From: Gavia stellata
Taxonomy: Eukaryota > Chordata > Aves > Gaviiformes > Gaviidae
DNA: 64,000 nucleotides
Assembly: GCF_030936135.1 (NCBI RefSeq)
Contig: NC_082595.1
Span: 18,985,930 to 19,049,929, forward strand
Direction: 5' to 3'
This document shows positions 1-10,423 of the stretch, piece after piece (position 1 is the stretch's first letter; each line of letters opens with the position of its first letter). The notes under the pieces are model-generated. The model saw nothing but the letters and a program-made list of their open reading frames with translations. It was not told where the DNA came from and did no database searches. Position numbers and translations under genes: made by a program.

Positions 1-1980
1 CTGAATATCTGTTTACTGATAAATAAAAATGGTTTAGAATATAGACGGTTTGTTTAAATTTTAGTTTGCAAAACATACACACATATTCAGCAACTGAGCT
101 TACAAAAAGCCTTGCATACACTTCCATACCAGGTCTTAAATTATTGCTCACATGAGCACTTACACATGATTTTTATACAAATGCCCCACTATGCATAATA
201 TTTTTACCATGTGTGTTTGCAGAATTAATGCAAGATGGAGGGTGTTGGGTAGTATTTTTCCAGTGGAAAAAAATTAATCTAGTATCAAACATCTTCAGCA
301 TCATGAAACAAGAGTCAGACTTTGTCTTAATTCTGTGCCTAAGCCCTGGAACACTGCAGTTCATAGGGAGCGGATGCCATTCTTCAACAGGAGGAAGAAA
401 TTTCTCAGTCCATCACCTGGTGGCCAGGGACTAGCAGGTTAATCGTCCTAGATGACAATTTCTAAAATGGCCCAAAACAAAGTATATTCGTGGCTGACTG
501 CTAAGCAGTAGACTATCATGCAAAGGTGGCTCCTTTCATTTTCTTTCCCTTTCTACTGCACTAGCACATAAGCCTAGGAAAGGTTTGGTTTGTGAATGCT
601 GAGCCCATGATCCAGGTCCACAAAGAAACATCTAAATCCTCTCTCTCCATATTTTCTTGTTATGGGACATACTCATCCACTTGTATTTGGTAGCTACCAT
701 CAATCCCATCCAGTAGATCTTAACACTCATCAATACATATAGAAAATTAAATTTTTTGTTCATTGTGCTCAGATCTACACACAAATGGAGCAACTAGTTT
801 TAAGACACTGTAATAATCAGTAGAGCTATACCTAAAGTCTTTACCTTGTGTCTAATTTTTCCTCTAAAAGTAGCTTGTACAGTTTCACAAGAATGTTATA
901 ACAGAGAAATATTTTATAAAACAAACGTTAAGATATGCTGTTAAGGTCATACCCAGGATAACAGATAAAAACAAAAGCACAGAAATTGCTATTCCTCTCA
1001 GAGTACTATTACCGTAAGGATTAAAATAACTATCAGGAATTACCTAGTAGTTCTTGTGAGGCCTTAAGGCAGCCAATCACAGCTGTAACTGTGTTATATA
1101 CTCTCTTAGAAGCTACTGCCTGATTCAGGAAATAGAAAATCATAAGCAAGGCTAACATGAAAAGCAACACCTGGTGCTAGATCACTATCTCTTTATTTTT
1201 GCCCATGATTAGCAAAGTGGCCACTGTTCTATGAACTTTGACATGCAATCACCTGTTACAGAAAATGCTTGTCTCTTTCTTGAAGTAAAATTACTAAGAA
1301 AAAGCAACTTAGGAAAGTCATGGAAAAAAAGGAAAATGTAAAATCTAACTTAATTAATTCCTTTCTTTTCTTTCATGTTTATCTGGCTGGGCTGGTCATC
1401 TATAAGGTTAGCAGTGGTACTTTCCTCCTCAATGCTCATGTGGAATAGGTTGGACGTTAATTTCCTTGCCTTTTAACTGGTCCTCTTGAAGTTGGACAAC
1501 GAAGTTGATACCTTCCCCTAAAGCTCGAGATGAGAGAGGTGGAGTTCTCAGAGCTTGTTTTAGAAAGAAAGACTACATTGTATTCTGGCATCCTCCCTGA
1601 CTCTCCAAACACCTGTCTGGTGGCTCAGCTGATACTTTCACACTTTTCAAAAACCAGTATGAACTCCAGCTGGCTACCTCTCCTAGTTGTAACAGCTGAT
1701 GTGCTTTTACATTAAAACTTCCTTTCCTCCCCTCCCAGGTGCTCTAAATCTTGTCTACAGGACCTGTTCATGCAAAAAAAAAAGTGAGTCTGGTTTCCAG
1801 CACAGGTCTTAGAAGGTAGGAGAATGAGATGAAGGACAGAAGGAAAAGCGGAGGATCCCCAAGCGTAGAGCAGAAGGGATACCGACTTCTGGCTCTCTTC
1901 TGAAAAGCTGAGATGCCTTAACCGGCACCTCGTCTTTGGCAAAAAGTTGCAGGTAAAGCGCCTCACCGACCTGGCTGAAG
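1..1980. other. AT-rich non-coding DNA upstream of GLO1
   Basis: No coding exon, RNA gene or recognisable transposon is visible on either strand. Open frames here are short (about 60-85 codons) and resemble no family I know. By conserved synteny a leftward gene (DNAH8 in other amniotes) would be expected beyond or within this flank, but no dynein-like peptide is seen. Unannotated cis-elements cannot be excluded. Confidence 0.6.
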
Positions 1981-2029
1981 CTATGCCTCACAACGCGGGG
2001 AAAGGGGAGCAGTCCCCAGCAGCCCAACC

Positions 2030-2480
2030 GCCGGCCCTTGCCCCCTCAGAGGGCAGAGCAAGCGCTGCTAACGTCTGCCGCGAGGAGATTCCTCCGCGCC
2101 AGCCCCCCGCAGCCAGGTGTTCTGCCTCGGTGCTGGGGCTATATAGCGCGGCGGAGGGAGATGGTGAGCCGTGACGGGTTAGCCGTTACTCAGCCCCGTA
2201 ACGGCTGCGGCACTGCTCGCGCTTGGGGCTCACCCCACGCTCCCGCCGGGGAGCGGCAGCCGCTGGGGCAGGGGCCGCGCTCCCGCCTGCTTCCCGCCTG
2301 CTTCCCGCCTGCTTCCCGCCTGCTTCCCGCCTGCTTCCCGCCTGCTTCCCGCCTGCTTCCCGCCTGCTTCCCGCCGTCCCTGCGGCCTCACGCAAGCCCA
2401 CCCAAAATTCGACCCCCAGAAGCTGAACTGTAATTCTCTCGTAAAGACCGTGTGGGGCACCAAAGAGCTCTACGCAGCGA
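2030..2480. promoter_or_regulatory. CpG-rich patch with TATA-like box and MYB-type inverted repeat
   Basis: A short GC- and CpG-rich segment separated from the GLO1 island by about 600 bp of ordinary sequence. It contains the palindromic box CTATATAG at 2139-2146 and a perfect 9-bp inverted repeat AGCCGTTAC/GTAACGGCT at 2181-2206 holding two MYB-type YAACGG cores. Because the TATA-like box is palindromic it could serve either direction. Read leftwards the order is MYB sites, TATA, then a potential donor (minus strand g|gtgagg, exon end near 1967), which would suit a minus-strand first exon. That reading is inference; the motifs themselves are seen directly. Confidence 0.45.
2282..2375. repeat. 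11-bp GC-rich minisatellite, about 8.5 copies
   Basis: The unit CCCGCCTGCTT is repeated eight times without a mismatch, followed by a partial ninth copy. The perfect identity implies recent expansion or ongoing homogenisation. It creates long open frames on both strands because the unit lacks stop codons, but these repetitive peptides are not a gene. Confidence 0.97.
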
Positions 2481-3089
2481 TGCACGCGAATTGATATCGT
2501 AAGTTCCCTTGCTCAGGGTTTGGTTTTAAATGTACCTATGGAAGTTACTTAAGTAACGCGGTGAGACTGCTGCACTGTAAAGGTGCTTTTCTCTCAATTA
2601 TCAAAAGTGAATTTTTTTTCCAGGGTATTCAATCCTGGTTTTCATACTGAGTTTCTGAAAGATTATTCTTCTCTTTCAGACCGGAAATAGTTGTTTATAC
2701 TAAAACATCACTGCGTAACTCCAAAGGGTGTTAAATTGGAAGTCTTCTCCCAGCGTCCGTAGGCAAAGGCAGAAACCAGCACCTCTCAATACCACAACGA
2801 GCGCACGGCGGGTACGTCTGCCAAGAGGGCTGAAGGCGCAAGGCCCAAACCACCCTAAGATGCCGCCAGACGTAAGGATTTACAGGAAAAGCACCATTCC
2901 ATTGGAGCTGGATACCCACGCCTGCTTTAGGCGTTTGTGTGGTACCCTCTGCTGCGAGCGGCAGCTAGCGGGACGCATCGGCACATCAGCGCCGAGGATC
3001 CATGGTTTCATTCCGCGCTTCAGCTAATTAACTCTACAGTCAGGGGACTCCTTCCTATTAACGCTTATAGCAACGAACAGGCAGCACTG

Positions 3090-3760
3090 CAGCTGATCCG
3101 ATACCTCCCCAGCACCCCGCGGGCGTCCCGCCACACAGCGGCCCGGCTCCAGGGACGCCCCGCGGGGCGGAGCGGAGCAGAGCACTGCCTTCCCGCGGGC
3201 GCCAGCACCTTCTTCTCCTCCTCCTCCTCTCCCGACATGGCGGCCCCAGCAGAGCTCAGCGGCCTCAGCGATGAAGCAGCCTACGGAGCCTGCTCGGAGC
3301 CGGATGCCAGCACGAAGGTGGGGTGGATGGGGGTGACGAGGGCTCCCCGGGGCTGCGGCAGTGCCGGTACCCCTCTTCCCGCCCCCCCCCCAGCTCTTTG
3401 CCGGGCGGACGTGTGGTGGCTGGGAGGCGGTATGGGGCCGGGGAGCGAGAGGGGTGGCCGGGGTTTGCTCGGCAGGGAGCTGCCCAGACGGGGTGCGCCG
3501 CCCCGCCTTGCGTGGGGAGACCGTCCCGGCGTCGGCCAGCCCGGCTCGGTTTCGCGTTTTGTGGTGAAGGGCGGACCCGCTGGGCCGGTCGTTGTGAGCC
3601 CCCGTCCTCTCCCGGCCGGGCCTGCTGTGGCGCAGGCAGGCGGGTCGGCGCCTCTGCTGGTGCGCTGAGCGTCGGTCGGGCTGGAGCTGAGGAGAGCCAG
3701 CGCCCGCTCTGCGCTCCGCCCGCCGCGGGGTCACCGGGCGCTTCGGGGGCTCGTCAGCCA
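3090..3760. promoter_or_regulatory. GLO1 CpG-island promoter
   Basis: A dense GC/CpG block surrounds the GLO1 start codon at 3237 and extends into intron 1. There is no obvious TATA box close upstream. GC-box-like runs such as ggggcgg occur near 3163-3170. This fits a TATA-less housekeeping promoter, as expected for a broadly expressed detoxification enzyme. The exact transcription start cannot be set from sequence alone. Confidence 0.8.
3237..3317 (+). CDS. GLO1: GLO1 coding exon 1
   Basis: Encodes residues 1-27, starting MAAPAEL and ending DASTK. The N-terminal tail is poorly conserved in the family. Donor is AAG|GTGGGG; phase 0. The start was chosen because it is the first in-frame ATG with a strong context inside the CpG island and gives the family's usual length. 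Confidence 0.95.
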
Positions 3761-6700
3761 GCACATGCCAGGGTTGCAAGAACAATCCCCCAGAACACCC
3801 CAGGGAGAACCTTGTAATTGCATTTCAGTTCTTCTACATCTGTCTTTTTTTTTTTTTTTTCCCAATACACCTGTCAAGGCTATCGTACATTCACTTTTCA
3901 TCCACTTAGTTCATTAGCCTTTCGTATATAAAGTTACCCTGCGGCTTGAGAAAAATCCTGTTTCAGAATTGCAGGCCGGTTTTGCTGCCAAAATATCATC
4001 AAGCTTGACAAAAATTCAACACCTATGTGATGAAATAATAAATATAATGAGTTCAGGTGATGAAATAATAAATATAATGAGTTCAGGAGTTTAGCTTTAT
4101 TTAAATTCTGTGTCTGCAGTGAGGCCCAGTATCAAATATTCATATGCCTAGTGTGCTTGCATGCAAAGTGGTTCATGTGTAGTACAGCTCCATAAAAGAA
4201 TAATAAAGATAAGAATTATACCCTTCTTTTTGATACCACTGATAATATATATTGAGTGATACCAGTGGTGGTATCGTTTATTTATTTTAAATGTTAGGTT
4301 ACAAGGGCATGTTTATTTAACACAAATCTGTATGTGTAGGATCAGGTTAAGAGGTTTTATTAACACTTAATGTAGTACTCTATTTGTTACTTCTAAAACT
4401 GCTAGTTTTAGATTCATTATTAACTGGCATCTTTGTTAATACCCATAATTAAATTCCAGTTGATGTATAAATAATAAACCTTTTTTTTTCCTCCAGGATT
4501 TTTTGTTGCAGCAGACAATGTTAAGAGTAAAGGACCCTAAGAAGTCACTGGACTTTTATACAAGAGTTCTTGGAATGACGTGAGTAGAAGTTGTATGCCA
4601 CAATAAGTTTGTTTTTTTCCTACTGTTCTTCTGAAAAGTTTTTGTTATTTTGATGTAATTATACTAATTGGTTTAACTGCATAAACAATGCTGGCCCATC
4701 AGCTGATGCCCAGTTGGACAGTCTGGCAATCTCTGAGAATTCCCACAGCACAGTTAATGCCTAAGCTGCAAATGAGCTAATATTGGCCTTGACTAGAAAT
4801 TTCTTTTTTTCTTAAATATGTCATTAATTATCAGTGTACACCTTGCTTACTTCCTCCTCACTGAGCCTGCTGCTTAACTGGTAACTTTTATGACAGTGCT
4901 TATAATCGAGAGTTGTTGCTATAAATCTTGAAATTAAATTTTCTACTAGTCCTCAGAGGTGGTTTATGACCACCTCCCATCATAAGAGACCAAGGCAATG
5001 GAAGCTGGAGACAAGGTCCAAACTCATTGTTTTGGAGAAGGCTGTTGGGAGGCAGATGCCCTGCAGTACCCTAATGAGTTTATGCTAAGGCTCTGTGCAC
5101 ATTCTTGACATTTGAAGTGAGTTATTTCAAAACAAAATTCTAGCCTATTTTTAAACATCTTGAAGTGAGTCCAGACTATAGTAAAATAAACTACTTCCAC
5201 TTTAGTGAAGATGTGGGTGTGGGAAAATAAAAATGAAATGCCTACTAAGCTGAAAAGGAAATTGGATTTGTTTTCCATAACTACTTGTTCTGGTTAAACG
5301 TCCTACATAAAAATGGTTTGAAGTATGCCCACACCATCTCTGGAAAGTAGGTGAAAATAGAGATGTGTCAAATATTTCACAGGAAAGTGGGTAACTTCTT
5401 GCATCTAGTAAAAGGGTAAATCTCATAAGCAGCTTTTTCTTACCTGAAGTATTTTTTTAGTTGATAAAATCAATTTCAAATGTGACAATTTAATTGTTAT
5501 ACCTAGCTATTGAGATTGTAAAAATATTTCATCTAAAGGTATGTTTGTTTTTTAATCCTGCTGTTTTCTTAACTTTGGTGCCCCTGAGCTCCCCAGCAGG
5601 AGTAAGTTTCAAAGTAAATATTTTTATTCCTTGGTGATATTTTAAAGTGGATAAACATAAAGAACTTCCTGAGGAAATATGGACAAGTGATGGAGTGGCA
5701 ACCTCAAAACTTGAGCCTTTGAACTGGCTTTGCGATTGAGTTACTGATAGTTTGGCTTTTAAGCATCTGATTCTAATTGTTGTAGGTTTGTAATGTGTTC
5801 TGGAATGTTTCTATGTGATAGTTCAAAATGTAGCTATTTTAAGATGTGGATTACAGTCAGAAAGGCAAAAAATCACAGCAATAATTCTTCCATGGGAGAA
5901 GTATCTTGGTTTATTTGCAAGGTACCTGATGACCTTTTTGAGTTACTGTTTCAAAATAATTGTTGCCATTTAGACTGCTTCAAAAATTTGACTTTCCTAC
6001 TATGAAGTTCTCACTCTATTTCCTGGCATATGAAGATAAAAATGATATCCCGAAAGATAAAACTGAGAGAACAGCTTGGACCTTCTCTAGAAAAGCTACA
6101 CTTGAACTGACACAGTAAGTATTAATACAATGAGACATGACGTTTAGCTAACAATGGTTAAATGGGAGTGGGTGAGTGTAAATCCTGTTGGATTGAATAA
6201 ATGTAATCATTGCTGTGGAAACATCTTCCTGTCATATATCCTTAAAATATGGGTGAGGTCTTGGATACTTGGCAAGTTTAATCTTTTTCTTTCCAGAGGT
6301 CTTTCAAACTGCTAGGTGAACAGTGGAACCTAAATACAAAATAATGCTTGCTGTATTTTGAGTATGCATGCCATCTGGGTAGGGAAGCCACAGAATTTAA
6401 GAAAACCCAATGTGGTTAGAACTTCCTTTGGATCCCCTGAGCATCCTAATAATGGATAACTGTTGCTTTTGGAATCTAATCAAAAGAGATGTTACGTCAA
6501 AGCATACACTTCCCATAAACAGGACAATCTGGTTAACGCTACTAGTCATTGTAATTGTGCAGAAAGAAATCTCCCACATACCCCTGTCTTGCTTAGCTTC
6601 AGGACCTGCTACCCTCGCTGTTTGTTCCCCAGGGATGGGCAGATAAACTGACTCGTGCAGCGCAACTTTCTCTCTAATCTGAATGACACAGGAGTGTCTT

Positions 6701-9700
6701 CTGATTCATTCAAATGTAGAATGTGAATACTAGCGAAGGGCTGTGAACATGACTGGCTTAGTCCACAGATTATCCCTAGGACCTGTGACTAGGAAAAATC
6801 TTAATAGTTTAATGAATGCAGCCAACAGCTGAAATTCTCTGCTTTCTTAGGAGAAACAACTTATCCTCCTGAGGAAACTGAACACTTAGGATTTGTTAAT
6901 TTCGATGCTTTTCTTCAATATGTAATAATTACTTCTTACAGCAACTGGGGCACTGAAAATGATGAAAATCAGTCTTACCACAATGGCAATTCAGACCCCC
7001 GAGGATTTGGTAGGTCTTTAGTTTCGTGTTTGTAGTTTTTAAGCTTTGGTTTATTGTGATTACGTTTTTTTTCTCTTATGTATTTGGAAAAAAATGGAGT
7101 TTAAAATGTTTTTTAGAAAACATCTATATAAATACTGTGCAAGGGTTATTGGGTAAGTATATGCTGTAGGCTTTATTTTTGTGAGAACTAATAGAGGAAA
7201 TGTTTTAAACTTGTATGGATGAAAAGACTTTTCTAGTAGGTTACTTTGAAGAAAATGTACTAGCACTAAGAAAGAAGGGAAATTGCATCTCATCCTTTAT
7301 CTGTCTTCTTCCAGCATGTATGCTGTGAAAGATCATAGGTAAACAAATGTGTTTCAGAGTAATGAGCCACAGTTACGCTTTTTATAAAGAATTTAATGTT
7401 TTGGCAAATAAACACATGCTAATAGTAACTACTGAATGAAGAACAGTAATTGCTCTTACGTATCAGATTATCATGGTGTTTAGATGGATTTACATTTGGA
7501 TTTCTATTTTATAATCCACTGGTTACCCATTTTAAGCTAGAATGAGAATTCTATTTGTCTGTAGCACTGAGGATAGTATTTGTGCGGCTTGATTTGATGT
7601 TTTGAGTGCTTGAAAGGTCACTGGCTTGTGAGATAAGTTTCACATTCAATCTAGCCACTTGACATTTAAAGCTTCTGAATTGATTTGTAAGCTCAGGCCT
7701 TGCATAGTGCTAGTGGTAGTCTCTACAAATACAGCATTAATGATAAACTCCTTGTACCATTGAACTGAGCAAATGCAACAAAATTCTGTTATGTGGACAT
7801 GCTTCGAGAAAGGAAATACAGGTAAAACAGTTTGAAAATCGGGTTTCTTTTCTTACTCTAGATAATATTCTCATCTAAACAATATGAGATATTTTAACTC
7901 TGAAGTTCCTATTTTAAAAGGCATTATCCAAAAGCTAACTTTCTGAAGGAGAATAATGTTCGCACCCCAAATGCTCTTCTTTCTGGAAGCAATGCTTTTC
8001 TTGTATACAATCATACCTTATATGAACTACAGCATGTAAACTTTTCGCACAAGATGAAATGCTGAGCAAACTTTTTCCTAGAACACCCAGCAATACTCAG
8101 AATGCATTTCACTCTTTTTTACCTTGTTGCCCAGGACACATTGGAATTGCTGTCCCTGATGTCCATAAAGCTTGTAAGAGGTTTGAAGAACTAGGAGTGA
8201 AATTTGTAAAGAAACCAGATGATGGTAAGTCTTCATCAGAAATGTAAGTCAATTTTTTTTTCCTTGTTTTTAATATATTCTGCCTAGTAGATCTTCCTGG
8301 AAAGCTCAGTAATACGTTTCTAGTAGTTGTCACTGCTTAGAAGGTGCTAGAACCAGTCACCCCTGCACCCTTTTACACAATGGGCAAACCTGACAATAGA
8401 TCCATCTCAGTAACAACAGTTACTCAGTCTAGGTACTTGCCTTCTGTATGTAGTCTGACCTTCACTAAAATTCATATGCTCTGTTGATGTCATAGTTTAC
8501 AATGTGTACTACTACCTAGAGCTATTGCAGAATTTACTTTAACATGGATCAAATTCACACATTTAGCAACTGTTTGGTTCTTATCATATGAAAATAAGAT
8601 GACTCAGAAGACATAATTACTTCCACCCCTTAAAACTGAGTAATTCTTGACTTTTCTGGCTATTTTTATTTAAAACCATCTAATGCCACCTACTAGCTAT
8701 TATGATTTTAACTGTTCTGGTAGCTTTGGTAGAAATAGCCTCGTTAATCTATATTATATTTGACTTTTACAACTTTTAGTAAAAAATGCATGATGTGTAG
8801 CTCAAATGTCTAGAGAATACATAAACAAAGAAGGTCTATGTCAAAATAGCCTAAAATGCAGAAATCAGTGGTGAGAAGTCTTTCATTTTTTCAACTGAAT
8901 TCTCTTTCACGAAGAGACCTCATGAGAGTTTTAGGACCGATGTGTTCAAAAATGGACATCTAATACTTAGCAGCATGCACGAATCTGTGCTACTTCTTCC
9001 TTCTGACTATAGAAACTAGACTGTTGCCTGTACTAATAGTGCAGTTTTTTTAGTTTGAAAGTAACATTAGTACATGAAGCTTCAGTTTACACGTATTGGA
9101 ATTGATCTTCTAGATTCCTTGCTAGAGGAATAAGAACAAGTAATTGAGAAGAGTCTCAAGTGCTTTTCATCTTATTCACTGTGTTCTCAGCTGAAGTAAA
9201 TGTAGGAAGTGTAGCTGAGAACTTAACTTGAACACAGATTTCTTGATTTAAGAATAGAACTTAGTATTTCTAGCATTTTGGAGTTTCTGAGCCCTTTCTA
9301 ATTTGTTCAGCACCTGGTGAACCTTGAGAGAGTTGAAGTGAGAGCTCCTGACTTGATTCTCTATCGCTGCACGGCTCTAAGTATGTAGGAGGGGAAGCTT
9401 AGACTGCAAATGGCACAGATCACAGGAACAAACTCTTGAAGCAGTCAGGGTGGGGAGAGAAAAAGCTGGTTTTCAACATTAAGAAATAAAATTGATGCAG
9501 CAAATGCCAAGGAGGAGGAGGAAGTTTTGGACTTCACGTTCATTGTTTATGGAGCAGGCTGAGAGACCTAATGTTATTTTTTTTCCTACATTACTGAATC
9601 AAACATCTATTATTCTCTCAGAGAATACATTAAAACTAGAATACATTAAAAGTAGGTTAGTTCTGTTATAGTAAATAGCCTAATAGAGCAAGTATAATTA

Positions 9701-10423
9701 TAAGTGGGTGGTTAACACTTTAACATGTTAAACTGTGCTATCCTGATCTACTATTGAGGACAACTTTTGGGGACCCTGTTTTAATGAGTAACATTTTTTC
9801 CAACAGTAACATTTAAAACATTCCTGCCCTGCATTTCTGTTCTACAAAGTGATGCAAATGTGTACTGTAAACCACATCAGGGTGAAAAAACAAGCAAAAA
9901 CCAGTAACATAAAACTTAAGCGTGGAGGCAGAAATGATGGGAGATGAACAGAGCAGAGGAACACAGGAGTTTATACTGGGAAAGCCAGTTCAAGAAAATA
10001 TGTCAAACCATCCCAGAGCACAAATATATTTTTCTGAATTTAGAGGATGAACACTTACAGGGGCATATGCAAAAAACTTCAATCAACAAAAGATAGAATT
10101 TCAAAGTGACTTCAAACTACAGCTTTGTTGAGAGTAAGATTGACAATTTAGAATACAAAGATCTAATGCTGATTAAAAACTAATCTGGATATTTTCAGAA
10201 TTAGCTGTCAAAATTTGAACTAATTCTCATGCAAAAGGGAAAAAAAGGAAAGTATTTTTCAAAGTAGTCATATTTAACATTAAGAACTAGTCATGTAGTC
10301 TTAACTTTATCTTTTTTTTTTTTCTCCCTAATAGGTAAAATGAAAGGACTTGCATTTGTTCAGGATCCTGATGGCTACTGGATTGAAATTTTGAATCCTA
10401 ACCACATGGTGACTCTCACTTAG
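3237..10423 (+). CDS. GLO1: GLO1, lactoylglutathione lyase (glyoxalase I), complete six-exon coding region
   Basis: Coding exons are 3237-3317, 4497-4579, 5974-6114, 6942-7009, 8135-8224 and 10335-10423; together 552 nt, giving 183 aa plus stop, one residue shorter than the human enzyme. Every intron is GT-AG and phases match. Glyoxalase I isomerises the hemithioacetal of methylglyoxal and glutathione to S-lactoylglutathione in the cytosol; it is a zinc-dependent homodimer of the vicinal oxygen chelate fold. Zinc ligands visible by family alignment are Gln33 (LLQQT), Glu99 (TLELTHNW), His126 (GHIGIAV) and Glu172 (YWIEILNPN), with Glu172 also the catalytic base. The start ATG lies in a good context (G at -3, G at +4). 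No frameshift, stop or missing motif is seen, so this appears to be an intact functional gene. It sits upstream of BTBD9 on the same strand. Confidence 0.97.
4028..4087. repeat. Perfect 30-bp tandem duplication in GLO1 intron 1
   Basis: A 30-bp AT-rich unit (tgatgaaataa...gttcagg) occurs twice back to back with no mismatch, at 4028-4057 and 4058-4087. Identity implies a very recent duplication, so the site may be copy-number polymorphic. Confidence 0.97.
4497..4579 (+). CDS. GLO1: GLO1 coding exon 2
   Basis: Encodes residues 28-54 and two bases of Thr55, beginning [13 protein letters not shown]. It carries the first zinc ligand Gln33 and the first VOC strand-helix unit. The acceptor follows a long T tract (ttttttttcctccag) and the donor is GTGAGT. 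Confidence 0.97.
5974..6114 (+). CDS. GLO1: GLO1 coding exon 3
   Basis: Encodes residues 55-101 and two bases of His102, including [17 protein letters not shown] and the zinc-ligand Glu99 in TLELT. Acceptor ...catttag, donor GTAAGT. The reading frame continues exactly from exon 2. Confidence 0.97.
6942..7009 (+). CDS. GLO1: GLO1 coding exon 4
   Basis: Encodes residues 102-124 and one base of Gly125 ([17 protein letters not shown], then SDPRGFG). This segment carries the conserved GN(S/T)DPRGFGH loop that leads to the active site. Acceptor tcttacag, donor GTAGGT. Confidence 0.97.
8135..8224 (+). CDS. GLO1: GLO1 coding exon 5
   Basis: Encodes residues 125-154 and one base of Gly155, from [10 protein letters not shown] to KKPDDG, with the third zinc ligand His126 at its start. 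Acceptor gttgcccag, donor GTAAGT. Confidence 0.97.
10335..10423 (+). CDS. GLO1: GLO1 coding exon 6 and stop
   Basis: Encodes residues 155-183 ending HMVTLT and TAG. It contains [14 protein letters not shown] with the fourth zinc ligand and catalytic Glu172. The acceptor follows a long T tract and ctccctaatag. Confidence 0.97.

Noticed and set aside
1-2000. Search for DNAH8 coding exons on the minus strand
   Set aside because: No dynein-like peptide or convincing coding exon was found; only promoter-like features near 2.1 kb support a leftward gene.
2282-2375. Regularly spaced short repeats considered as a CRISPR-like array
   Set aside because: The unit is 11 bp with no spacers, in a vertebrate genome; it is a minisatellite.
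2038-2485. Long open frames on both strands with repeated Pro/Leu/Ala or Arg/Glu/Ala/Gly peptides
   Set aside because: They are produced by the stop-free 11-bp minisatellite and CpG-rich sequence; no splice context or family similarity.
2728-3817. Several 100-250 codon frames on both strands around the GLO1 start
   Set aside because: Shadows of a GC-rich CpG island; only the exon 3237-3317 is supported by GLO1 homology and splicing.
4228-4275. Imperfect inverted repeat of GATACCACTG-like arms in GLO1 intron 1
   Set aside because: The arms are offset by a 3-base insertion and the signal is too weak to call a hairpin element.
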